Assembly: GCA_014871385.1 (NCBI GenBank) | Contig: CM026429.1 | Coordinates: 13,181,783-13,245,782, forward strand | Reading direction: 5' to 3' | DNA from: Ceratodon purpureus | Lineage: Eukaryota > Streptophyta > Bryopsida > Pseudoditrichales > Ditrichaceae | Length of the DNA stretch: 64,000 nucleotides | In this document: in pieces, positions 13,221 to 25,117 of the stretch | How the letters are laid out: each line of letters begins with the position of its first letter | How positions within the stretch are numbered: the first letter of the stretch is position 1 | The notes under the pieces: model-generated | Databases searched by the model: none | Told to the model about the DNA's origin: nothing | The model's input: only the letters and a program-made list of their open reading frames with translations | Program-made: the position numbers and the translations under genes

Positions 13221-14130
13221 AGCCACCCCAGTATCCCAGGATATTAGCCGCATATAACAGGTGTATGACTTGTGTATTACACGTGTATCATACAAGTATT
13301 GAGGTAGTATCGGCAGAGTTGATTTGGCGGATATCATCTGAAGTGGTTTGGAACTGCCCTTTGGGGTGTTTTGGGTACAGCGGGGGCTTGATTCTGTTCC
13401 AGCGTTTCTTTTCCTTTGGGTCCAGTCTCTTTTGGGGTTTTGGTCGGGGAGGGAGCTCATTCTCGTCCTTTTTGGTTCTCTTTTTCTTTCTGTGGTTTTT
13501 GAGTCTGGAGGTTTGAAGGAATGATTCTAGTGTCTGTTGAGTTGAAAGTAAGGGTGTGAAGTTAGGTTGTTTAGGATTGAAGTAGTCTGGGGGAGTAATT
13601 GGGTGGCGCTTGGTTGCCAAATGGCAGAGTTCTTTGTGACGATTATTTGTGTGGTTATATGTATTATAATAGTGGGACTTGTGTCGTTAAGCACATTGAC
13701 CGTAGCTCGGTTAGTCTCTTTGACAAATTTCAGCACGAAACGGTCGTGTGAAACAAACCGAGTTGCATTGTATGATAAATTTTTATTATTGAGTTGAATT
13801 TTCAAAAATGAAAGTAATTATCTAAATTTTTGGATATAAATGATGTTTTTTACACCAAAAATTGCATGTGAATTCAGCTTTGTTTCATTTCATTTAGTAG
13901 TACTTGATAAAGCATGTACTTCAATATAAGAAGGAATCAAATGACCACATTTGATCTACTCGTGTAGAATTGTGAAGTTGAAAGATAAATATTTTATTTC
14001 TTAAGTTCTATTTATTAGATTTTGTGATAGCCGATAACAATTGGCGGCAATGCATGTACATTTCTGTAACGCTATCAAAAAATATACATATACCACATCA
14101 AAAATACTTCTACATGTAAGGTAGTTATGG

Positions 14131-14133
<3 letters not shown>
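13221..14133. other. Non-coding AT-rich region
   Basis: There is a T/G-rich segment at 13300-13560 and then AT-rich sequence. No gene was recognised. Confidence 0.3.

Positions 14134-14205
<72 letters not shown>
14134..14205. repeat. (TA)n microsatellite, about 72 bp
   Basis: This is an uninterrupted alternating TA tract of about 36 units. Such tracts are polymorphic, extrude cruciforms and are prone to assembly length error. Confidence 0.95.
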
Positions 14206-14209
<4 letters not shown>

Positions 14210-15764
14210 AACACAAAATCATAAGTTTAATCAAAAAGATGTATGTAGCATAAAGTGATTTATTAACTTTTCATTTTTTCTTGAAAAGAAAAGAAAAGTG
14301 AAGATTGAATTTTGAAATGTGTATTATGTAAAGATATAAATAGGCATAAAACATGTATGAAACATCTCTCAAAATTTTCAAACAACGCATAAGTAACCTT
14401 TCAAGTAGTAGAAAACGTTGTGTGTAACTTTTGGATGAAAAAAAATATTTCAGCTTGTAAATGATAATGTCAATATTGTAGCACCATAGTTGACTACTCA
14501 AACTACCAATTATTTATTAATTTATTCATTTTTAAAACAAGGTTCAACTCCTAAGAGTTCACTTTATTGATTTTCATATCTTAACCAATTTTATTTTTCT
14601 CAAATACTCGAAATAGCTTCAAATTGCTTAGAAATCATACCATAATTATGCCATCACAAGTGATTATTTTTTGGATTTCTATCTTCAAAATACCCTGATT
14701 TTTTCTTTTCCTTTCTTTTCCTTTCTACAATTGTTTTTTGTACAAACCAGTGATGCTGGTACGGTATGTAAACTAAAGGGTTAGTATGGTCTACTCTAGT
14801 GGACTGACCAAAAGCAAACTGTGTGCAGTTTGACAACTTTGGTTTGTTACACATTAAAACCATGGTACATAGTTACCTTCAAGTCACTGGGAAGCTTCAC
14901 TAGAAAAGAAAAGGAAGATGCTGCAAGTACTTTGTGTACGTATGTATGATGTATGTGTACACACAGGAGTGTATTTAATATCCAGGACCTACTACCACTA
15001 GCTTGAATAAATTTTCATCAATTTTAAAAAGTTAATTTCAGAATAAAGTATTTTATCCGAGTCAGCAGGGTCTACCAACTTTTCCTCTTGCAGTGCATAA
15101 TGCAAACCAAGCACCAGCTGATTGAAATGCTTGAACAATCTTTTGAAGTCTTTGTTGTCTGAAGTGTTAGGCTGCTGGTAAGTTAGTTGCGTTGAATTCA
15201 AATTGTCCACATTGTAATTCACATGACATTGATGAGGAGCCCAATGTGGCACTCTCAACAGCTCTTTACTGGACCTAACTCTTTAAGTCATAGTTTTACT
15301 GTATAGAGTTTAATTGAATTACTTTCATAAGTTTAAAGTTTATTCTATGAAATACATTCTCTTTTAATTTCGTGTAGTGTACCCTTTATATAGTTTTTTT
15401 TAGAATATCATGCATGTTTTTAAAAATCATTGTGTTACTATCCACGTTCTTAGTTGGTTTCCAACTATACCTCATATATCCTCCCCATTTTTTTCCACTC
15501 AATGTGAGATGGGATTTACAACCTTAATCAACCTTAGTCAACTTTATTCAAGTTTATGCAATGTCTTCTTTGTAACGCCCTTTTTTGAATTTAACAGGAA
15601 AAAGGAAGAACACAACTTTTACCTCAACTTAAACACATTTGAAGTTGCAAATTGTTACTTAAACTTGTGTTGTGGCAATTTCTAACATAGTGTATACTAA
15701 CTTACGTCATTTGCCATGCACACATCACTAATAAACCTAATCATGGAGCTGAAATTTGAATAAG
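14206..15764. other. Non-coding AT-rich region
   Basis: No supported gene was found. Short open frames are all low-complexity or lack any recognisable domain. Confidence 0.3.
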
Positions 15765-16400
15765 TTAGTCAATCAAGGTTTCCCATGCACGCAGTTTGTA
15801 TAATTTGAACTCCTCAGCCCTCCCCATATACCCAAACCAATGGCAAATTCTGTACTTGCATACAATCTTTTGCTGCGAGAATACCAAGGGAAAGCATCCT
15901 TGTACCTTCAAGGTGGTGTTCCCAAAGTCGAAAAGATGCGAGATCCAGGCCCCCTCCTTTCCAATGTAGACCAAGGCTTCCTTTCAAAGGTTTGCGCACC
16001 AGTGTACAATAGACCTCAGTCTTGGAGTGAAAGATATTCAAGCCCCAGAGGGCAAAACGGACACCATGGCAGCCCAAAAAGCCAAACTTCTTGTTGCAGG
16101 TTCACTTATGCTGCATTGTCATTCACCTATGGGACTCCACCTGTTCCACAAGTATTTTGGCATTGGACGGAAAAGTAATAAGGGTCGGTGGATTATCTCC
16201 AGCACTGGTGTTGGCCTGGCTTCCCATGGGTCAAAGGTTTAAAGGAAATTGGGGAAAAAAAAAAGGAGAGGGAATCATATCCAATGATCAAAATCTGAGT
16301 GGAATCATTTGTGCTGACATGGCGGGTCCAAATGAATTCAAGTGGTGCCATGTGCTTGCTAATGGTTTTCTTGAACTTTGGGTCTGATCTTCTTGGAGGC
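15765..16400 (-). other. Coding-like remnant of unknown origin
   Basis: The minus strand keeps protein-like composition in alternating frames, for example a 69-residue stretch containing GKEGAWISHLFDFG and CHWFGYMGRA. There is no domain I can name. It reads as a decayed coding segment, either a gene fragment or a transposon fragment. Confidence 0.25.
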
Positions 16401-16564
16401 CAAAGCAAATAGCCAATGAAAGCACAACCATCCCCCAGACCTTTCCTCATAGTTTTGAAGATGGCGGTTGATTAATGGATGTTGATGATATCTTCGCATC
16501 TTCCAAGGTTTCCTTCAGCCTGTTTGTCCTAAAGAGTTTGTAAATGCAAGCCGGCAATTTCTGT

Positions 16565-16640
16565 AACAGATGGAGAATGAAATTATTCATGACCCACAGT
16601 GAAACTTTCCTTGTAATCAAAATGGCCATTTAGACTGGAG
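16565..16640 (+). repeat. Dispersed direct repeat, copy 1
   Basis: The stretch beginning agatggagaatgaaat resembles 17665-17760 (agatggaaaatgaaat), including the following catgacc...gtgaaa...aaatc blocks. It is diverged and the family is unknown. Confidence 0.5.
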
Positions 16641-16980
16641 GCAAAAAGAGTTGTTTGGAGAGGTTATGGGTTAGGGGTTGCCGGGGAAGAGCTTGGATTT
16701 TGTTCATTATTCTTGGACCATCAAGAAGAAGAGAAACTCTAGTCTCTTTGAAGACTTGTGTGGACTAAGGTAGACGCATCTGAATCCAATCACTTAAGGA
16801 TTTTAGCATATGTGTTTGAGTTATGTAATTTGAAGAGGATTTTTTTATGTATACAAACATAAGGTTCTTGTTGAATACTGAAATAGTTGTAATTATTTGA
16901 AGTGAAAAGTTGAAATCACACATGGTAGACATATAGGCTAATGGAAAACCGATCACCATGACACTAAAACTTGATCACGG

Positions 16981-17004
16981 TAGATAGATAGATAGATAGA
17001 TAGA
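16981..17004. repeat. (TAGA)n microsatellite
   Basis: Six perfect TAGA units. The following about 100 bp are GC-richer and may be the tail of a retroposed sequence, but no family was recognised. Confidence 0.9.
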
Positions 17005-18236
17005 AACACCAGCCAATTGAATGGCCGGCGTGAATAAAGTGTCCGTTCGTAAGGCTACTGACCCGGTGCCCACAGGACAGGGGGACAGTGAGACAAAACT
17101 ACTCTCCTCTTTCGAGAATGGATGATCACGGTACTACTATCAAAATATTTCCGTACAATTTTCCTTTTAGTAATAATGCTTAGTACTCTCTTCTAGATCT
17201 TCTTAGATTTTGAATAAGAAACTTTTCTAAGATGAGTTTAAAGCTTCTCAAAAATAAAAAATAAAAATCTACTGATCGTTTATTGGTGGCTGGTTGGATG
17301 TGGATGCGTCCACCTTATATGTCTGTTTGTTCTACTAGTAAACGTATGTCTACAGTACAAAGGATAGTTGAGGCTTCTGATTCAAGTCTTGTCACAATCG
17401 CACATTTGATGAAAGAACTTTAGAAGTTGCCTTGTCCTTCTTCACTACTACCGGTTCAGACTCTTGTCTATTGTCCAAGATCCTCCATTGTTGTCTCCCG
17501 TGGGAATCTCGGCCGTGTCTCAATTCCATTGTGACAAATAAGTGCATAGTACATAGGAATCCGCCAAGTGGTTTGGGCCAAATTCTGAATGAATAAAAGC
17601 TAAAAAATATTGTTTGATAAGCCCATATAATATTAAGCAATTAGTTAGGTGAAGGTTGACCAAGCTGTTAGATGGAAAATGAAATCATGCATGACCTTTG
17701 GTGAAATTTCCCGAGAAATCAAATGCATTTAAGGGCAATTCTGACTGAAGGCTAATAAAGTTGTCAAGCGATGTTAGGAGTAAGACCATCGCTACTCTTC
17801 ACGCCAATACCAAATTTGGCGCGATGGACGTCAATCCAATGGCCAATGGGATCCATCCAACGCTAAAATTAATACTAGTCACTCCAAATATAGTATCTTC
17901 GATAGCAATTTGAAGTGATCTATTCTAATGGTAAAAATTGACCATTATTGTTGTGACCCAAATTTCAACTTGTCAAAGTATGGATGGAAGAGAAAAGTGT
18001 AAGGAAGAAGGTGGGAGGAAGGAGAGAGAAGGTGGAATGGTCCTCCCCTTTGCGCCACGTGTCACCATAAAAATCCTTGGGCCCGTTGTGGAGAGTGCCG
18101 AGACTGTTCTTGACAGGCAGGCCAAGCCACGCTATTGTCACTTTCATTTCATTGCCATTAGGATAAATAGGTGGCGGTTCCCTGAGGGATTTTAAAGAAT
18201 AACTTTGATTTAATTCAATATTTGTATGGGACCTCT
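17005..18236. other. Non-coding region with the second direct-repeat copy
   Basis: It holds copy 2 of the repeat at 17665-17760. The rest shows no gene. Confidence 0.35.
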
Positions 18237-18429
18237 AGGGCACGCCTACGCTCCCGACATTGGGAGCGCCGGCGTTCCCGGAGATCCCAGAGATCACCTT
18301 CATTGTGCCCGGACTTGGAGAGTAGGGTCTAGGGAGACTATGGGCTTCGGGTTTAGGGACTTGGTATAGAGAGTGGGACTTGGAGGAATCGGGTATCAAG
18401 AAGACTAGGTTCGCGTCTGGCATTGACAT
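18235..18429 (-). other. Small unassigned open frame in a GC-rich island
   Basis: A 64-residue frame rich in Pro, Ser and Gly includes SLPRPYSPSPGTMKVISG and ends GSVGVP. The island is sharply GC-richer than its AT-rich surroundings. It could be a small secreted or cell-wall-type protein or a fragment of one; no signal peptide is convincing. Confidence 0.25.
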
Positions 18430-18714
18430 GCCTTATTATTTTTTGTCTGCTTTATTATTAGGACAGTGTAATTTTACAATTAAGTACGTATATACATCTT
18501 AACCACATGTACACTGTGATTTTGCAATTTTTTTTTTTCTTTCGTGAGATCGGACATCAAATGAGGCCAGCAATAATCAATTGGCAGTTTTGTATTTTCC
18601 AAAGGACTATCTTGGTGACAAATTGGTGTCGTCACATTCTAGGGCGCTCTTCAATTGGGTAGAACTTTTGGAGCTTAAGTTAGCATTCTTTTGCATTCAA
18701 TTCAATAAACATAT

Positions 18715-19100
18715 TGTTTTTAACATGCTACACTTGTTCTTAGTTTATAATTTTTTTTTTATAAAATTAGCTAACCTAGTCTTTTTTGTCATGCACTAGA
18801 AACCCCAAAATGTATAATGCAAAAAACCTAAGGGAAATAAAGTTAGAGTGTGACGACCTAGTCAAAAATCGTATCAAAAAAGTTTGTTTACAAATTTCAA
18901 TCGCTATAATCTTCTATCTCTACGGTTGACTATGATGAAATTTATTGAGCTATCTACTGCAATAATATAATTGAAGATCTTGCAGTTAATATTAGAAAAT
19001 AATGATTTTTTAGTCACACATGCTTTTTACATTGAAAATGTCAGTTTTAGAGCGTTTTTTGGTGAAACATAGTCAAGGAACTTTAGGGATTAAATCAATG
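18715..19100. repeat. Truncated copy of the TTAA-flanked MITE family
   Basis: It matches 23040-23426 along its length: acatgctacacttg, then aaaattagc, the tcgacc/acgacc block with tcaaaaatcgt, then gaagatctt, and finally aaacatagtcaagga. It ends ctttagggatta where the intact copy has tttaggggttaa. The left part of the element is not visible here, so it is truncated or strongly diverged. Confidence 0.7.
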
Positions 19101-19318
19101 AAATTATCGAACTTGCAATTGTGGTGTAATGTGGGCTTTGATAATTGATTTAGTTGGCAGTCAATAGAATCAGACCTTTTGACAAGTGAATCAGAATCAC
19201 CACACAATTAGTGAATGTATTATTGAGCTGGTGTAGGGCCCTAGTAATAATTTTAATAAAGTCGTGATAAATATGAATCCAAATGGTTTTATGTTGGTCA
19301 TACGACTCATAAATTAAA

Positions 19319-19553
19319 CCCCTAAAATACCACAAAACCCAAAATGGGTTGCAGGAACTTCGGCAAGGTAATACAGTTAGGATTTTTTTCAAAATTTGGC
19401 AAGATGTTTTTAATGAACATGATAAATCATAATCTTTATGTGGTTGAAATTTCAGCATTTTTAAAAATTAAAATTAAAATAATAGGGATTTTTTTGAAGT
19501 TTTCAGCATTTTAGAAGTGAAAACAAGCAAAAACGGGCCTAGAATTTTAGGGG
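19319..19553. mobile_element. Possible short TTAA-bounded element
   Basis: TTAAACCCCTAAAA at the left and TTTTAGGGGTTAA at the right bound about 235 bp. The ends fit the family seen at 22513, 47638 and 51863, but the left junction carries one extra A and the interior is not shared, so the pairing is uncertain. Confidence 0.4.
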
Positions 19554-19981
19554 TTAAAGGCATGACCACTATTTCCTATAAAACTAAAATGTAGCCATGT
19601 AACAAAGGAAAAAAAAAAAACAATATTCTTGAAATCACTTTTAGATTTAAAAAAGGTACCATGAGCTTTGGAAGCTTTAGAATTTAGACTAGGGTCATGA
19701 TAAAAGTAGGGTACTAGAATGATTTGTATTTTACTTTATTCACAAATCAAATAAAATGATAAATTAAAATACCTATTAAAATATCAAAAAAAAAGAAAAA
19801 AAATAAAGTAAAATGATAATGTAAAATGTCAGTATTTGATTTTTTGTAGTATATATAGTAGTAATTGATGGAAGAGGTTTTGAAATATTTTCATATATTG
19901 TAATCTTTGTGTAGTTAGAGCCTCTTAACAATTTATCATATTTGGCCTAGTCCATATAAGCTTCTGTGATAAAATCACAAT

Positions 19982-20611
19982 ATGGAACAATCACAACTTC
20001 GAACCAACACAAACCTTGTATGTGATGGTGATTCTAAAAAGGATTGGGAATGTAGGATTTGTTTGGAGAAATTGAAAGATCCTATTTGTACCCTTTGCGG
20101 TCATTTATTTTGTTGGTCATGTATATGTACTTGGCTAAAGGATGAGCCTAAACCATGTCCGGTTTGTAGATCCATAGTCTTAGAAGCAAATTCCAACATC
20201 ATTCCAATCTACAATGGACTTTTGGAAAACAAAGTTTCAAGTGAATCTATAGAATGCCCGAGCACTCTAAATTCTATGTCAAATCAATCAGATGTTGTTG
20301 GAGTTCCATCTTGTCCCCGTGGAATTTTGACATCTCAAGCGATATCAAGAAACGTGATGATACCACCTAGTATTACAACTGCTCCACAACCATTGAGTCC
20401 TAGTAATAACTTTATTTTTAGACGCTCAAGATTTTTGGACCAACGCTCAAGATTTTTGGACCAACGCTCAAGATTTTTGGTCCAACCACCTAGTGTTACA
20501 ACTGCTCCACAACCATTGAGTCCTAGTGTAATCGCTTTCACAATTTTTGCATTGGTAACCCCTTTCATAATTTTTGCATTGAAACCCCTTTCACAATTTT
20601 TATATTGGTAA
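19982..20611 (+). CDS. RMA/RNF5-type membrane-anchored RING E3 ubiquitin ligase
   Basis: This intronless gene encodes 209 residues. Residues 23-62 are a canonical C3HC4 RING: C24, C27, C39, H41, C44, C47, C59 and C62, with the GHLFCWSCI core typical of RMA proteins that ubiquitinate ER clients. The C-terminus (about 183-209, IAFTIFALVTPFIIFAL) is a tail anchor. The linker contains a 21-bp unit repeated three times at 20423-20485 (RSRFLDQ) flanked by two copies of a TTAPQPLSPS segment, so it has grown by internal duplication. A TATA-like tatatata lies about 130 bp upstream. The gene sits alone among transposon remnants. It may be a retrocopy, but the open frame and intact zinc ligands argue for function. 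Confidence 0.8.
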   Translation: MEQSQLRTNTNLVCDGDSKKDWECRICLEKLKDPICTLCGHLFCWSCICTWLKDEPKPCPVCRSIVLEANSNIIPIYNGLLENKVSSESIECPSTLNSMSNQSDVVGVPSCPRGILTSQAISRNVMIPPSITTAPQPLSPSNNFIFRRSRFLDQRSRFLDQRSRFLVQPPSVTTAPQPLSPSVIAFTIFALVTPFIIFALKPLSQFLYW

Positions 20612-22508
20612 TCCCTTTCACAATTTCATGCTTTTTTGCGCGGATGTTCACAATTAATGTTTGAAGTTTCTATGAGCCATTGGAACTCCAAAACGAAGTT
20701 AGTACCCAAATATACAAAACTGTATCATCTATCTCATATATTGTCATAGATTTCCATTCTATAAAGAGCCAAAGTTTTATCATTTTTTTTTTGTCAAGCA
20801 TGAAAAAAACTTTTTCTTTATCATATAAAAGATAGAGATTTTGTTCTTTTTTTCTCTTATTTTTTTTACTCCAAGAATAGACATAGACCTTTGTTTTGAC
20901 CGCATGGGTTTTTATTCTAACAAAAAATGGTTTTTCAAAAAAATAGAATGAGTATTAACAATAACATGAACCCATGTTCCTTATACAATGTATTTTACAA
21001 TGCTATGCCTTTTTGTTAAATCTAAAATTTGGTGCACAAGTAACTAAGTAACTAACATCATGTACATCATTTAGTACAAAACCTCTAGCATGTGTAGTGC
21101 AAAACTACAACTCAAAGAGAAGTCAAAGTCAGCTAATCATGTTTTGAAAAGATAAAAAAGAACTATGTTTCTTACTTCAACTCTATAATCTTCTAATCCA
21201 TGCGGTCAAATTTATTGGATTTGTCTTTTTATGATCTTTTAGAAGTTTTAAGTTAGGTCCTCCGGTTAGAGATGCAAGAGCAATTATATTTTTGGTTTGT
21301 TCACTCTTGCTTCTACAATGATAGTTTTTGGAACGTTTTTGTGAGAAATGGTCACGGCCGATTAGGGATTGATACATAGCCTCACAACTAGCTTAAGCAG
21401 ATCTATGAGCATTTAATAGAATCTAATCACTTGACATTCAAGCAAAACGCATCATATGAAGTCACAAAAATGAAGCCAAGGTAACCCTTGAGGTCGCACA
21501 AGCCTTGTTGAACCATAAAGAAGAAGAAGATAAATTATGGTCTTTTTAAAAAATTGGTATAAGTTATGTGCCTATTGGTTCCACTCGTATACCTAGGTCT
21601 ACACAATAGATAATTAAAGGTATAGAATTACTCCATCTTTTAACTATAAACAAGTCTTTAGTAATTAGTGACTATAAATAGTCAAAATCTAAGTTGTTTT
21701 TATTAGTAAGTTGTAGTATAATAGTGTGTATTGTGACTTTGGTGATGTGAGCTCATTATTGATTTAAGTGAGTGTATAAGTGATTTGAAGGTTTAGACCG
21801 TAATAGACTTGTGAATATGTAAATTACTTCCATATTATTTTCTATAGGCATTGGATTGAAGATGGAGCTTACTGACACTTAATTCACGCTTGTCTCTTGA
21901 GAAGACTAAAGTTTCTCTCTGTAAATATGTAGTGACTTGGCATTGTCAAGTGAATATTCCAAGCAAGAAAAAGTGCTCAGACTATATGTTTACTTTTTAA
22001 TGTTCTTCGTTTATTCGTAACACAATTTACTTTGATAAAATAATTTTACTTTATCTTTATGAAGACTTCATTCAGCTAAAAATAATACAGAAAGGCGCAC
22101 TATTTTGATTATAAAGTATATTTTATGATATCAAGTTTATTTCATGTGAATATTAAAAGTATGTTCATACCAAAAAGCATCGGATTAGAACCTCAAGTAA
22201 TGATGAAGTCTGATTGGCAAATAGTCTAGGTACCCAAGTTTTAAATTTAGACTATGATTTTTTTGGTTATTTGAATTGTTTATTTTTTTGTATTTTTATT
22301 TAAATTTTTTGTTGATGAATAACATAATTGGAACAGTACATGGCATAAATGAACAATGAATTAATGGGTTTGAAAGGAATAATTTTGAAGGAGGTCATGC
22401 AACTTTTTATTAACAAGGTCTAGCAAAAATCTTTCACAACATCTATGATCGTTTATGGTATTGTACCTTTTAAAATAGGAAGGTAGTATGGTCCATGTAC
22501 GACATCAT
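20612..22508. other. Non-coding AT-rich region
   Basis: No gene was recognised. The stretch near 21180-21370 shares short words with the MITE family (a cggttagag and ttagggattg context), suggesting an older, heavily diverged copy. Confidence 0.3.
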
Positions 22509-22512
22509 TTAA

Positions 22513-23426
22513 CCCCTAAAGGACAAAGTGGCAAAATTGGGCTTTTTTAGAGTTTAGGCATGTACATGTTACTTCAATTTAAATCGATATTTTTTGAAAC
22601 TTTTTGTGAAAGTTTGTCGTAACAAGGACTTTGAAAGAGTTTCAATTTTTTTTCAATTAGACATTTCAAAAAATAGTTATGGTGCCTGAAGTGAATTTTT
22701 TGCTCGTTTGGTATTTTGGGCAGCCATGCTAAATACATTTGTTACCTCTAGTATTTTATTTTTATAAATACTTAATGTTGTCAGCTCTGAGATTTCCTAA
22801 AAAAAACTTGTTTCAGTACAAAATGTTCACTTCACAAAATATCAAGGTTTTTTCACTGTTTCGGGCACTATACTAAAAAAACTTCTTTTTTCTTTCACAA
22901 AAGTTTTTAAAAAATATTATTTAAGAGTTTTTCTTTTTCCACTTAAAAGATAAACATCAGTCTTTACTTTGACCGTATGGATTGGGACTATGGAATTTCT
23001 AGGAAAGAAATAAGATTTAGCATTCTCGTGTATACAATTTAATAGAAATAGTGTTTTCAACATGCTACACTTGACTTTTGTGTGTAATTTTTTTATAAAA
23101 TTAGCGAACTTAGTCTTCTTTGACATGCACCAAAACCACCAGAATCCATAATGCAAAAAACCTAAGAAAAATAAATAAATTAGAGTGTGTCGACCTTGTC
23201 AAAAATCGTGTCAAAAAAAATTGTTTTCAAATTTCAATCGATTAATCCTTTAATCTCTACGGTCGATTATGATGAAATTTTTTGAGTTGCCTACTAAAAT
23301 AATCTTGTTGAAGATCTTACGGTTAGAATTAGAAAATAATGATGTTTTAATCATTCATGCTTTTTACATTGGAAATGGCAATTTTGGAACGTTTTTTTGT
23401 GAAACATAATCAAGGAATTTTAGGGG
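22513..23426. mobile_element. piggyBac-like MITE, 914 bp, TTAA target duplications
   Basis: It is bounded by TTAA (22509-22512 and 23427-23430) with ends CCCCTAAAGGAC and, inverted, CCCCTAAAATTCC. The left end continues as the right end of the 51863-52713 element does (AAAGTGGCAAAATTGGGC against AATGTGGCAAAATGGGGC). It has no coding capacity. TTAA duplication and CCC-starting ends are the hallmark of piggyBac. Related copies in this window are 18715-19100, 47638-48527 and 51863-52713. Confidence 0.75.
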
Positions 23427-23430
23427 TTAA

Positions 23431-24173
23431 TTCAAGAGAGTATATGGCAATAAAACATTTGTTGGATTGATAAAGGACATTGCCTATGAGACCAAATCAA
23501 ACCAAAATGATGCCAATTACAAATGAAATTAGAATCCAAGATTCCAATGCTTAGTGGGCCAAAGTACACGGAATGTTTGATTAAGAATGTTATGGAGGTA
23601 CTAATTTTTTTTTGGATTGTAGTGTTTATATTATTGTCATTGCTTTACACAGGCCGTAACCTTCTTTTTGGATTCACACCAAAACATTGGACCACGACTC
23701 ACTTATAACTTCTTTGTTTAAAGAATGCTACCCGACTTACAATGCTCTCACCCAAAAACAAGATGCCACTTGTGTCTTTGGGTTGGAGCCCAAGTTTTGG
23801 GGTGTAGGCAGGCCCTAATGGTCCAATGACCATCCATCTAAAAGTTCCAGTAATGAATGATGGAATCTAAAGAGCACTCCCCCAGAAATTGTGGATAAGC
23901 AAGAATAACCCAGTTGGATGGCTGGAGCTGGAACATCTGTAGCATCAGAATAACTTGCAGCTACAATATCGCAAATTGTGCCTGAGATGCCAAGTGCAAT
24001 GCCAAATGCATTCATAGACAGGGTAGCATGTTTGATTCAACATGTTGGGAAATCGAACTTGAGAAATTCTGAGCATCCAGCAAGATAATATTGGATTGCA
24101 AAGTCCATGCAGACTGTGTGATGGGACTGGGTGGTGGTGTGTCTGTGCAAGCCCGGAGTACTTACTTGTACAG
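23431..24173. other. Non-coding region between elements
   Basis: No gene was recognised. Confidence 0.3.
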
Positions 24174-24175
24174 TA

Positions 24176-25117
24176 CAGTCGGGTCCAGAAATAATTCGAT
24201 TTTTTTTTCTTCAGTGAGAAAAATTTCAGTACTGCCCACTTTGAAAGCCTCCCGAGAGCTCGGATATTGGTATTTCACCATGAAATTTTTAGCAAAGAAT
24301 CATCTTTAAGTTAGTTATATGCATGCCATTTTTCAAGGCCAAAACATTTACCAAAAAAAAGTTATTCAAAATCTACCACCAAGGACATGTTTCACTGCTG
24401 CCAACTTTGACAGCCTCCCAAAGATTGATTTTTTATTTTTTGGCCATGAAATTCTTGGAACAAAGTCCCCTTTATGTTGATAATGTATGATAAAAAGTTC
24501 AAGGCCAAAAGACAAATACCAAAAAAGATATCAACAATCTACCAAAATGTGTAGTTGTCTGAAACAATGGAGGAAACCATTTTATTGAAACCAACTGTTG
24601 AGAAATTGTCCATTTACCATAAAAATTGGCGAACAACATGCTCTTTATCATAAAAACATTCATGCCAATTTTTATAATAGATGGGCAATTTCTCAACCGC
24701 TGGTTTCAATGAAATGGTTTCCTCCATTGTTTCAGACAACTACACATTTTGGTAGATTGTTGATATCTTTTTTGGTATTTGTCTTTTGGCCTTGAACTTT
24801 TTATCATATGTTATCAACATAAAGGGGACTTTGTTCCAAGAATTTCATGGCCAAAAAATAAAAAATCAATCTTTGGGAGGCTGTCAAAGTTGGCAGCAGT
24901 GAAACATGTCCTTGGTGGTAGATTTTGAATAACTTTTTTTTGGTAAATGTTTTGGCCTTGAAAAATGGCATACATATAATTAACTTAAAGATGATTCTTT
25001 GCTAAAAATTTCGTGGTGAAATACCAATATCCGAGCTCTCGGGAGGCTTTCAAAATGGGCAGTACTGAAATTTTTCTCACTGAAGAAAAAGATTCGAATT
25101 ATTTCTGGACCCGACTG
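24176..25117. mobile_element. Tc1/mariner-type fold-back MITE, 942 bp, TA target duplication
   Basis: The ends CAGTCGGGTCCAGAAATAAT and their inverse are flanked by TA on both sides (24174-24175 and 25118-25119), as in Tc1/mariner elements. Almost the whole element is one inverted repeat: arms of roughly 450 bp meet near 24647 with a loop of about 25 bp, and sequences as far apart as 24240 and 25050 still match nearly base for base. There is no transposase. Transcribed, it would form a long near-perfect hairpin. Confidence 0.85.
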
